In this document: positions 29,943 to 35,992 of the stretch, piece after piece | Numbering within the stretch: the first letter of the stretch is position 1 | How the letters are laid out: each line of letters opens with the position of its first letter | Assembly (NCBI GenBank): GCA_003551005.1 | Contig: PULR01000011.1 | Coordinates: forward strand, 1 to 35,992 | Direction of reading: 5' to 3' | DNA length: 35,992 bases | Origin: Mollicutes bacterium | Lineage (GTDB): Bacteria > Bacillota_I > Bacilli_A > Izemoplasmatales > Izemoplasmataceae | The notes under the pieces: generated by a model | The model's input: the letters and a program-made list of their open reading frames with translations, nothing else | The model's database searches: none | Told to the model about the DNA's origin: nothing | Program-made: the position numbers and the translations under genes

Positions 29943-30290
29943 TCACCGTCGCTCCTTGATCCGCGAGGCTTTCGCCGAGCGGCCGCGGATGTAGTTGAGC
30001 TTGGCGCGGCGGACCTTTCCCTTCGTCAGCACCTCGATTTTCTTGATAGAGGGCGTATGGACGGGGAATGTCCGTTCGATACCGACACCGAAGGACGTCT
30101 TCCGTACGGTGAAGGTCTCGCTGACTCCCGCTCCCTGTCGCTTGATGACCAGACCGTCGAAGTCCTGCACGCGCTCGCGGGCGCCTTCTTTGATGTTGAC
30201 GGACACGCGGACACGATCACCCGGACGGAAGTCGGGGAGGTCGGTGCGAAGGTGGTCCTTGGTTACTTCGCTGATGATTTGTTGTGACAT
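29943..30290 (-). CDS. rplS: 50S ribosomal protein L19
   Basis: The 115-residue protein lies at the 30S-50S interface. It shows [31 protein letters not shown] and the conserved C-terminal [16 protein letters not shown]. The start is the ATG at 30290, with AAGGAGTG 9 bases upstream; the frame runs 22 codons further up but that part is leader RNA. Unlike in many genomes it is separated from trmD by about 200 bases and has its own promoter. Confidence 0.97.
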   Translation of the reverse strand: MSQQIISEVTKDHLRTDLPDFRPGDRVRVSVNIKEGARERVQDFDGLVIKRQGAGVSETFTVRKTSFGVGIERTFPVHTPSIKKIEVLTKGKVRRAKLNYIRGRSAKASRIKERR

Positions 30291-30365
30291 GTTGGGCTTC
30301 ACTCCTTGTTCACTTTGTTCATGGAGTCCGTTGCCTCTCCAGCGGAACAAGTTCATTAAACAGCG
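30291..30365 (-). ncRNA. Candidate structured rplS leader
   Basis: The predicted transcript leader holds CUUGUUC (30351-30345), which can pair with GAACAAG (30311-30305), an arm that includes part of the AAGGAG ribosome-binding site. The same segment can instead pair with GAACAA (30320-30315), leaving the site free. Ribosomal L19 leaders are known in Bacillota; I cannot confirm that this one belongs to that family. Confidence 0.5.
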
Positions 30366-30371
30366 CCAATA

Positions 30372-30400
30372 ATTTTAGCACATTTATGTTTCAGATTCAA
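30372..30400 (-). promoter_or_regulatory. Promoter of rplS
   Basis: On the minus strand TTGAAT (30400-30395) and TAAAAT (30377-30372) are 17 bases apart, with an extended TGC before the -10. Confidence 0.85.
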
Positions 30401-30498
30401 CCACTGTTGGCTTATTTATCGGATTCCTTTGATTAATTTTTCCTATATGGATGAAACCGAAACTCTGAGCGTATTGAAGCCGCACCGGATAGCCTGTT

Positions 30499-31197
30499 TC
30501 AATCGCTGCCACCACGACGTTTCAAATAAGCCTCATACAAGTCAGGACGGCGTTCTTTTGTGCGCTTCAAGGCTTGCTCGCGCCGCCAGGAGGCAATCCG
30601 TGCATGGTCCCCGCTCAAGAGGACATCGGGGACCTTCCGTCCTTCAAAGACCCGAGGCCGGGTGTAGTGTGGGTACTCGAGCAGACCGTCCGTGAACGAG
30701 TCCTCCGCGGCGGATTGTTCATTGTTCAAAGCTCCGGGGAGCAGCCGGACGACGGAATCGATCACGACCAGGGCGGCTAACTCCCCGCCGGTCAGTACAT
30801 AATCGCCGATCGAGATCTCGACGTCGAAGTAGTCGCGAATCCTCTCGTCAAACCCCTCGTAATGCCCGCACAGAATGATGATCCAGTCATTTTTCGCCAG
30901 AGTTCTTGCCCGGGACTGGCTGTAGGGAATGCCTTGCGGAGACAAAAGGACGCGAAGGGCGGAATTATCCGCATCAAGATTTCGAAGCGCCTTTACGACG
31001 GGTTCGACGCGAAGCACCATGCCCGCGCCGCCGCCGTATGGATAATCGTCGACACGCCGATGCTTGTCTTCGCTGTATTGACGGAAATCGTGCACCTGGA
31101 TCTCGGCAATCTCCGTTTCCCGGGCCCTGCCCAGAATCGACTCGGAGACGACGGGTTCAATCATGCCGGGGAACAAGGTCAGTACATCAATCCTCAT
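30499..31197 (-). CDS. trmD: tRNA (guanine-N1-)-methyltransferase
   Basis: The 232-residue SPOUT enzyme methylates G37 of tRNA with S-adenosylmethionine and so prevents frameshifts. It shows the start [30 protein letters not shown], the knot region [12 protein letters not shown] and [19 protein letters not shown]. It overlaps rimM by four bases (ATGA). The length is normal. No terminator was seen after it before the rplS promoter. Confidence 0.98.
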   Translation of the reverse strand: MRIDVLTLFPGMIEPVVSESILGRARETEIAEIQVHDFRQYSEDKHRRVDDYPYGGGAGMVLRVEPVVKALRNLDADNSALRVLLSPQGIPYSQSRARTLAKNDWIIILCGHYEGFDERIRDYFDVEISIGDYVLTGGELAALVVIDSVVRLLPGALNNEQSAAEDSFTDGLLEYPHYTRPRVFEGRKVPDVLLSGDHARIASWRREQALKRTKERRPDLYEAYLKRRGGSD

Positions 31198-31697
31198 ATC
31201 AATCCCTCCAACGGCTCGAGTTCAAGGTATCCCTGCTGCACGTCCACATGCCGCACATATTCCTTGAGGAATGGAACCAGCGCGTCGCGGGCGTTCTCCC
31301 GGGATACCCGCAGCATCGTCCCCTGCGGCACAGGAAAGACATCCTTGACGACCCCGACCCGGCGTCCCTCGAGGAGGACCTCCAGCCCGGCGAGCTGATC
31401 ATAGTAGTACGCACCGGCTTCGAGAGGGTCGCGGTCCGAGACATGCACTTCTAAAGTGCAGCCTTTGAATGGTTCGACTTCCTCGATGGAAGCAAACTCT
31501 TCGAAACGGAGGATGTCGAGGGTGCCCTTTTCCCGGTGGGAGGCGACCGTCACGGGAATGCGACGCGCCGCTTTGCGGATGTAAAGCCGCGAGCCTGCTT
31601 GGTAGCGGGACTCCTTGAAGTCGGAGTCGCTCTTGACGCGGACCGCGCCGTCCAGTCCCTGCGTGGTTGTAATCGTGCCGATGGGGATGTAGTCCAT
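31194..31697 (-). CDS. rimM: 16S rRNA processing protein RimM
   Basis: The 167-residue protein helps mature the 30S head. It has the N-terminal RimM barrel ([19 protein letters not shown]) and a C-terminal PRC barrel ([21 protein letters not shown]). The start has GGAGGGG 7 bases upstream and lies 17 bases after the ABC permease stop, so it is probably on the same message as the exporter genes. Confidence 0.96.
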   Translation of the reverse strand: MDYIPIGTITTTQGLDGAVRVKSDSDFKESRYQAGSRLYIRKAARRIPVTVASHREKGTLDILRFEEFASIEEVEPFKGCTLEVHVSDRDPLEAGAYYYDQLAGLEVLLEGRRVGVVKDVFPVPQGTMLRVSRENARDALVPFLKEYVRHVDVQQGYLELEPLEGLI

Positions 31698-31714
31698 GTC
31701 GACCCCTCCTAATC

Positions 31715-32896
31715 CTAGCGGGTGAACATGATCCGCTCGTCGCTGAACATCCGGTTCAGCAGGACGACGAACAGGCTGGTGTAGACCAGTGTGGAAAGCA
31801 CCGTGGCGAAGAAGTTCACCAGTGAATATTCAAACGTCAGGATGCCGGCAAGCAGATTGATCGGCCCATAAATAGGGGCGAGGTGGGCCAGGAGACTTTG
31901 GTTGACATCCGTGCCGAACGAGTTCATGATGCCGATGATCATCGCGATGAAGTAAAAGGGCATGATCAGCGTCGTCGCTTCTTTCACCGACTTCGCATAG
32001 GTGCTGATGATGGAGACGAGGGCGACGATGAAGAAGACAGTGATGATCAGCACGAGGAGCAGCACCGCGAAGTCGCCGATGCCATAGATCGAGATGTCGG
32101 GGAGCGTATCATCGAACTGCATGAGCTGCGGCAGACTGAGCAGGATGCCGATGAAGGAGGACAGCGCACTCGCAAACGAGAGCAGGGCGATACTCAGCAC
32201 TTTCCCAAGCGCGATCTCCGTCCGGCGGGTGGGGGTCACCAACAGCGTAGCGATCGTCCCCCGCTCTTTCTCGCCGGCGATGGCGTCCGGTCCGATGTTC
32301 ATGACCCCGACGAACAGAAAGATGATGATCAGCATCGGCATGAGCATCGCGAATCCCTGAGCGACGACGTTTCGTTCATCGACGAGGTTCACCGTCCCCA
32401 GCTCATAGGGGTGGTAATCGGATGGGTCGTCGAGACGGTCCATGATGATGTTTTCGTGATAAGCTCCCATCGCCTGGTTGAAATTGTTATAGGCGTTCGA
32501 GGAATGGTTCGAGCCCTGGTTGTAGAAGACAGTGGCTTCGGGGATTCCCTCGCGGCTGTCGATGCGCTCGGCGAAATCTTCCGGAAAGATGACGGCGAGG
32601 TCCAGCTCCTCTTCGCGGATCTTCTCGCGCAGAGCCTCTTCTTCGATGGTCCCCTCCTGCAGGGTATAGTCCATGTGTGCATCCAGATGCGCCTCGACCT
32701 CGCCGGGGAGGTTTTCGACATACAATGTCGGCACATGAGCCTGCTCTTCATCCATCTGCCCGCCGATGGCGGTACCAATGATGGTATAGATCAAGAAGAT
32801 GGACAATCCCGGCAGGATGAAGACGCCGAGCACCAGACGCTTATCGGTCACGACGCGATAGATCTCCTTCTTGAAGATGACCCAGAGGTTTTTCAC
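31715..32896 (-). CDS. ABC-2 type exporter permease (NatB-like)
   Basis: The 393-residue membrane protein has one N-terminal membrane segment (about 20-44), a large acidic extracellular domain (about 50-185) and five to six segments in the C-terminal half. The signature GEKERGTIATLLVTPTRR is typical of NatB and related drug or sodium exporters. It partners the ATPase gene just before it, which it overlaps by four bases. NatAB in Bacillus exports Na+; the acidic context of this genome would fit, but other substrates are possible. Confidence 0.9.
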   Translation of the reverse strand: MKNLWVIFKKEIYRVVTDKRLVLGVFILPGLSIFLIYTIIGTAIGGQMDEEQAHVPTLYVENLPGEVEAHLDAHMDYTLQEGTIEEEALREKIREEELDLAVIFPEDFAERIDSREGIPEATVFYNQGSNHSSNAYNNFNQAMGAYHENIIMDRLDDPSDYHPYELGTVNLVDERNVVAQGFAMLMPMLIIIFLFVGVMNIGPDAIAGEKERGTIATLLVTPTRRTEIALGKVLSIALLSFASALSSFIGILLSLPQLMQFDDTLPDISIYGIGDFAVLLLVLIITVFFIVALVSIISTYAKSVKEATTLIMPFYFIAMIIGIMNSFGTDVNQSLLAHLAPIYGPINLLAGILTFEYSLVNFFATVLSTLVYTSLFVVLLNRMFSDERIMFTR

Positions 32897-33675
32897 GCGG
32901 CCGCCACCTCGCTTTGCTCAACGAGCTGGAAGAAGACATTCTCGAGATTCGCATCCGCATCCGTCCGCCGCACCTCGTCCAACGTGCCTTCCGCTTGCAG
33001 CCTGCCGTCGATGATGATGCCGACCCGGTCGCACATCTTCTCCACGACACTCAGAATATGGGTCGAGAGGATGATGGCTTTGCCGGCTTCACGCATCTCG
33101 AGAAGATAATCCGTAACCGTCCGGGCGGTGAGGACATCGAGGCCGTTGGTCGGTTCGTCGAAGACGATGAAGTCCGGATCATGCACCAGCGAGATGGCCA
33201 GTGACGTCTTTTGTTTCATCCCGCTTGAAAGATCGGCGACCTTGACTTCCGCGAAGCGGTCGATGCCGAAACGTTTAAACAAGTCTTTTTTCCGCTTTTT
33301 CCGGGTCGCGGCGTCCACGCCGTGCAGCCGGGAAAAATAATCGAACAGATAGTTGGGCGTGAAAAAATCGTCGAGCTTCAGCTCGCTCGTCAAAAACGAA
33401 ATATACTGCCGGACCTCGAGACTATCCGTAAGCACGCTCTTGCCATCGACCCGCACATCCCCCTCGTCCGGACTGATGAGGGTGGCGATGCAGCGCAGGG
33501 TGGTGGTCTTTCCCGCGCCATTCGGACCGAGCAGTCCATAGATCTCCCCGCGCCTCGCGGTGAAGCTTAGTCCGTCGACCGCCACTTTGCGTCGCTCTTT
33601 CGTACGATCGATCCGTCTTTGCTTTCTCGAAAGCCGGAACGTCTTCCGCAGATCCTTCACTAACAGATCGTTCAT
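32893..33675 (-). CDS. ABC exporter ATP-binding protein (NatA-like)
   Basis: The 260-residue ATPase has Walker A LLGPNGAGKTTTLR (about 48-61), the signature LSSGMKQKTSLAISL, Walker B FIVFDEPTNGLD and the switch His in LSTHILSVVEK. A basic N-terminal insertion (RKQRRIDRTKERRK) lies between the first strand and the core, as in NatA-type proteins. The start has an AGGAGGAT site. It lies downstream of a terminator that separates it from khpA, so it should start its own message; I saw only a poor promoter candidate in 33676-33718. Confidence 0.93.
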   Translation of the reverse strand: MNDLLVKDLRKTFRLSRKQRRIDRTKERRKVAVDGLSFTARRGEIYGLLGPNGAGKTTTLRCIATLISPDEGDVRVDGKSVLTDSLEVRQYISFLTSELKLDDFFTPNYLFDYFSRLHGVDAATRKKRKKDLFKRFGIDRFAEVKVADLSSGMKQKTSLAISLVHDPDFIVFDEPTNGLDVLTARTVTDYLLEMREAGKAIILSTHILSVVEKMCDRVGIIIDGRLQAEGTLDEVRRTDADANLENVFFQLVEQSEVAAA

Positions 33676-33718
33676 TTAGCCATCCTCCTGTGTGGGTATT
33701 CAGTGTCTTACTGACGGT

Positions 33719-33750
33719 AAAAAAAGCCCCCTGCAAGATCCAGAGGGGGG
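33719..33750 (-). terminator. Terminator between khpA and the ABC exporter
   Basis: On the minus strand a C-rich arm (33750-33744) pairs with the G-rich arm (33732-33727), followed by seven T (33725-33719). It lies right after the khpA stop. Confidence 0.85.
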
Positions 33751-33751
33751 T

Positions 33752-34000
33752 TCAGAATGCGTCGATGTCGATCGTGATCTTCTTATGCTGGCGCGACGCA
33801 CTTGCATAAGCAATGGTCCGTATGGCGTTCGCGATGCGTCCGTTCCGGCCGATCACGCGACCAAGGTCATCGTTATGAACGAGGACCTGGACGACAATAC
33901 GATCCTCATCCTCGGAGAGCTTCTTGACTTCGACATCCTCCGGATGAACGACTAGCGGCACGACCAGATTTTCGACCAGTTTTTCATAGTTTACGGCCAT
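33752..34000 (-). CDS. khpA: KH-domain RNA-binding protein KhpA
   Basis: The 82-residue protein is a single KH domain with the RNA-binding loop GRVIGRNGR. KhpA with KhpB (EloR/Jag) binds small RNAs and influences cell elongation in Bacillota. It follows rpsP with only a short gap, the standard position. I start at the ATG at 34000, which fits the family N-terminus and has AGGGTG upstream; an in-frame GTG at 34009 would overlap that site. Confidence 0.94.
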   Translation of the reverse strand: MAVNYEKLVENLVVPLVVHPEDVEVKKLSEDEDRIVVQVLVHNDDLGRVIGRNGRIANAIRTIAYASASRQHKKITIDIDAF

Positions 34001-34010
34001 GGGGCCCACC

Positions 34011-34283
34011 CTATTCTGCGTCTTTTTGGTCGTGGTATTTCTGCATGACGCCGTGCTTCGTCAATATGTTCTTAGCGGTCGGGGTCGGTTGAGCGCCTTT
34101 CTGGAGCCATTCCAGCGCACGAGCTTCGTCGAGTCGGGTGACACTCGGGTTCGCACGGGGGTCATAGTGTCCGATAATCTCAAGGTATCTTCCGTCCCGC
34201 TTGACCTTCGAATCCGCGACGACGAGTCGATAATACGGTTGTTTCTTCGCGCCGAACCGTTGAAGTCTGATTTTTACTGCCAT
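34011..34283 (-). CDS. rpsP: 30S ribosomal protein S16
   Basis: The 90-residue ribosomal protein starts MAVKIRLQRFGAKKQPYYRLVV, cut here to the family hallmark KIRLQRFG and PYYRLVVAD. It has the typical GHYDPRANP. The start has AAGGAGGAAT 6 bases before the ATG, and a near-consensus promoter lies upstream. The usual upstream partners ffh and ylxM are not adjacent. Confidence 0.98.
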   Translation of the reverse strand: MAVKIRLQRFGAKKQPYYRLVVADSKVKRDGRYLEIIGHYDPRANPSVTRLDEARALEWLQKGAQPTPTAKNILTKHGVMQKYHDQKDAE

Positions 34284-34312
34284 GTTGATTCCTCCTTAAG
34301 CAAGCTGAGGAA

Positions 34313-34341
34313 AGTCTAACAGAAACCTCCAAGGTTGTCAA
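34313..34341 (-). promoter_or_regulatory. Promoter of rpsP-khpA
   Basis: On the minus strand a perfect TTGACA (34341-34336) and TAGACT (34318-34313) are 17 bases apart. The -35 also forms one arm of a 7-bp hairpin (TGTCAAG with CTTGACA) behind the ylbG stop. Confidence 0.88.
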
Positions 34342-34359
34342 GGACTTTTTCTTGACAGG

Positions 34360-34584
34360 TCATTCGATTTTGTAGGGTGAATCGTCAAGTCGGGAGACCT
34401 CGACACGTCGGACGTGCTTGAGGCCTTCAAGCTCTTCATGGATACGGTCGAGTTGGTCTTCGTCGATGTAGAGCACGGCGTATTTGCGTTGCTTGTGGAA
34501 ATAGCTCACGTGACCGACCTTGCGCAGCCGCTTGAGAACTCGCGGACTCTTGAAATAGACAATCAGCGTCTTTCGGTTCTGCAT
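34360..34584 (-). CDS. ylbG: YlbG-family protein (DUF2129)
   Basis: The 74-residue protein has the DUF2129 pattern: an N-terminal strand LIVYFKSPRVLKRLRKVGHV, then SYFHKQRKYAVLYID and a C-terminal VRRVEVS. Its role is unknown. It overlaps the end of ylbF by 22 bases, and the two genes are paired in Bacillus too. The ribosome-binding site GGAAAGCAG is inside ylbF. Confidence 0.9.
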   Translation of the reverse strand: MQNRKTLIVYFKSPRVLKRLRKVGHVSYFHKQRKYAVLYIDEDQLDRIHEELEGLKHVRRVEVSRLDDSPYKIE

Positions 34585-34949
34585 ATCTGCTTTCCTCCTC
34601 GGGAGACGCCGGCCCCGCCGACGGCTTCATCAATCGCTTTCGATATGTCCTCCAACTGCTTTTCGAGCTGGCGCTCGCAACGCTTGTACTCGCGCACGAG
34701 CGGATGTCTATAAAGCGCAGCCTTCGCTTCAGAAAGGGCTCTTCGGTATCGTCCGAGGTCCGGGTGGTGTTTCCCGTGCCGATTCGCCTCTTCGAGTCTG
34801 TGCTCGGCATGCTTGAAAGCACGGGAGAGCTCCCCCACCTCTTGATCGGCTTTGATTGCTTGATGCAACCGTAAGAGCTCCTGATATTCTCTTGTACGCT
34901 TGATCTCGTCGACAAGCGCGTAGGTTTGTTCGATCAGGCGCTGTTCCAT
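34563..34949 (-). CDS. ylbF: YlbF-family regulator (RicF-like)
   Basis: The 128-residue helical protein has the YlbF/YmcA pattern of long amphipathic helices (VDEIKRTREYQELLRLHQAI). In Bacillus, YlbF acts with YmcA and YaaT as the Y-complex that supports RNase Y-dependent mRNA maturation and developmental pathways. The C-terminus ends GVSRGGKQICRTERR with one Cys; related proteins use C-terminal cysteines for an Fe-S cluster in the complex, but whether this Cys does is unclear. I take the ATG at 34949 over a GTG one codon upstream. The ribosome-binding site is weak (GGTGAT). Confidence 0.87.
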   Translation of the reverse strand: MEQRLIEQTYALVDEIKRTREYQELLRLHQAIKADQEVGELSRAFKHAEHRLEEANRHGKHHPDLGRYRRALSEAKAALYRHPLVREYKRCERQLEKQLEDISKAIDEAVGGAGVSRGGKQICRTERR

Positions 34950-34966
34950 CACATATCACCGCATAC

Positions 34967-34995
34967 AGTATACCACATAGAAGTTGGACGTGGAA
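34967..34995 (-). promoter_or_regulatory. Probable promoter of ylbF-ylbG
   Basis: On the minus strand TATACT (34972-34967) has a weak -35 TTCCAC (34995-34990) 17 bases upstream. Confidence 0.55.
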
Positions 34996-35019
34996 GCAAG
35001 GAGGTCCGGCGACAGTCGT

Positions 35020-35049
35020 TTGACAGACGAACTGACGACAGAATATAAT
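35020..35049 (+). promoter_or_regulatory. Promoter of the CcdA-like gene
   Basis: A perfect TTGACA (35020-35025) and a perfect TATAAT (35044-35049) are 18 bases apart, divergent from the ylbF promoter. Confidence 0.9.
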
Positions 35050-35078
35050 ATGGTGTATGTTCTTGATGGGGGGATCTA

Positions 35079-35992
35079 ATGAAGGTGCTGAAAACCTTGC
35101 TTGCTGTTTGGTTTATATTGTTCGCGGCCGCCCCCCTGCCGCTTCAAGGGGAACATGATGAGGCGACGTATCCCGTCGCCTATTTCTACCATCCCCGGTG
35201 TGCAAGCTGTCGAGAGATAGAAGATCGTGGCTACATCGACGAACTTGAATCCCAAGTCGAGGTCGAGCGCTACGATATCGCCGATGAAGAGAACCATGAG
35301 CTGCTCTTGAGCTACCTTCACGTGTACGAATCTGATGAATCCTACCCCATCGTCTTCGCCGGTGAGGATTATTATTTCGACATCGACGAGATCGGCAGCG
35401 CAGTCGAGGATGGCAGTATCGCCGAGAGCGCAAGAGACCCCTTGTTGGATGTCGAAGGCGTCGCACCAGAGGATTTGATGGACCTCGATGGCTTTGCGGG
35501 TTTCATCCGTGTCGTCATTGCGGGACTGATTGATGGCATCAACCCCTGCGCCATCGCGATGCTTTTGATGTTTCTTTCCATGGTCGCTTTCGTAAAAAGC
35601 CGCAAGGCGTTGCTTCTTATCAGCGTTTCCTACATCGCCGGCATCTTTCTGACTTATCTGACGATCGGGCTGTTCCTGCTGGAAGCCCTGCGTCGACTGA
35701 CTTTCATTGAATGGCTTGCGACCGGACTGTATGCCGCGTTCGCGCTGCTCAGTCTAGTGCTTTTTCTCGTGACCTTCCGCGATTTCCTCGCGACAAGAAG
35801 AAATGACTATGGCAACGTCCGCAATCAGCTGCCCTCCCGCCTGCGACGGTTCAACGAACGCTTCATGAGCGCGCTCACCGCTGTTGTCAGGCGGGAAGAG
35901 CATCCGTTCAAACGCACGGCATACCTGATTTTCGTCCCCTTCCTAATCGGTGTCGTCATCGGCCTGACTGAAGCGGTGTGTACCGGTCAGAT
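35079..35992 (+). CDS. CcdA/DsbD-like thiol-redox membrane protein with thioredoxin-like domain (partial)
   Basis: Only the first 304 codons are in the window. A signal-like hydrophobic N-terminus (3-22) is followed by an extracellular domain of about 100 residues with Cys41-Ala-Ser-Cys44, a CxxC in a thioredoxin-like setting. Then comes a membrane part with GINPCAIAM (Cys157) in the first helix and EAVCTGQ (Cys301) in a later one. The paired intramembrane cysteines are the mark of CcdA/DsbD proteins, which carry electrons from cytoplasmic thioredoxin to the outside for disulfide reduction or cytochrome c assembly. The loop between the third and fourth segments (236-280) is long and basic. 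The ATG has a GATGGGGGGAT site. A fused Trx-like domain would be the direct electron acceptor. Confidence 0.85.
   Translation, partial: MKVLKTLLAVWFILFAAAPLPLQGEHDEATYPVAYFYHPRCASCREIEDRGYIDELESQVEVERYDIADEENHELLLSYLHVYESDESYPIVFAGEDYYFDIDEIGSAVEDGSIAESARDPLLDVEGVAPEDLMDLDGFAGFIRVVIAGLIDGINPCAIAMLLMFLSMVAFVKSRKALLLISVSYIAGIFLTYLTIGLFLLEALRRLTFIEWLATGLYAAFALLSLVLFLVTFRDFLATRRNDYGNVRNQLPSRLRRFNERFMSALTAVVRREEHPFKRTAYLIFVPFLIGVVIGLTEAVCTGQ

Noticed and set aside
1-35992. CRISPR array, tRNA/rRNA genes, insertion sequence or prophage
   Set aside because: No regularly spaced direct repeats, no tRNA-like cloverleaf, no transposase or phage protein was recognised.

Overview
The window is a compact, GC-rich, house-keeping stretch of a chromosome from the phylum Bacillota, most likely class Bacilli or a close relative. 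The evidence is the Bacilli-specific helicase-loading pair DnaB/DnaI, the polA-mutM-coaE-dnaB-dnaI-thrS gene order known from Bacillus, a T-box leader on the thrS unit, a polymerase I whose proofreading site is degenerate, the YlbF/YlbG pair, PepV, a type III pantothenate kinase and a CcpA-like regulator. Most exported proteins are very acidic (long Asp/Glu-rich stretches). Together with an OpuC-like osmolyte transporter this hints at a salt-adapted organism, but that is inference. I cannot name a genus. No tRNA, rRNA, CRISPR array, transposase or phage gene was seen.

Layout. 1-1916: an M55 D-aminopeptidase and a ThiF/MoeB-like E1 enzyme (minus strand), divergent from a small MoaD/ThiS-like protein ending in Gly-Gly-Gly. 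1952-4903: a small membrane protein, then a compatible-solute ABC operon (permease, binding lipoprotein, ATPase) whose binding-protein gene carries an in-frame TAA. 5008-9771: two acidic lipoproteins, an SRAP-domain protein, a trypsin-fold lipoprotein, an acylphosphatase and a 56-residue ferredoxin. 9896-12367: thrS and a MazG-like gene under a T-box leader with a clear promoter. 12369-19947: one long replication/repair unit read polA, cation-efflux gene, nitroreductase, mutM, coaE, dnaB, dnaI, with overlapping or nearly touching genes throughout.

19974-24978: acpP with a consensus promoter, coaX with an ECF S-component (probable pantothenate salvage), an M42 aminopeptidase with trmB, and pepV. 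24993-27441: a metal-export operon (P1B ATPase plus SmtB-like ArsR regulator) with an inverted repeat across its promoter, so probably autoregulated, closed by a 20-bp terminator stem shared with convergent tyrS. 27445-29896: tyrS and a CcpA-like regulator whose promoter overlaps a cre-like palindrome. 29915-34995: the ribosome-maturation cluster (ylbF, ylbG, rpsP, khpA, rimM, trmD, rplS), interrupted by a NatAB-type ABC exporter; rplS has its own promoter and a leader with two competing pairings. 35020-35992: the first 304 codons of a CcdA/DsbD-like thiol-redox membrane protein with an N-terminal thioredoxin-like domain, cut by the window edge.

The most notable observations are the in-frame stop in the osmolyte-binding protein gene, the orphan E1/ubiquitin-like pair, the two-repeat OB-fold lipoprotein whose halves differ in base composition, the metal-sensing autoregulatory circuit, and the two-state rplS leader.
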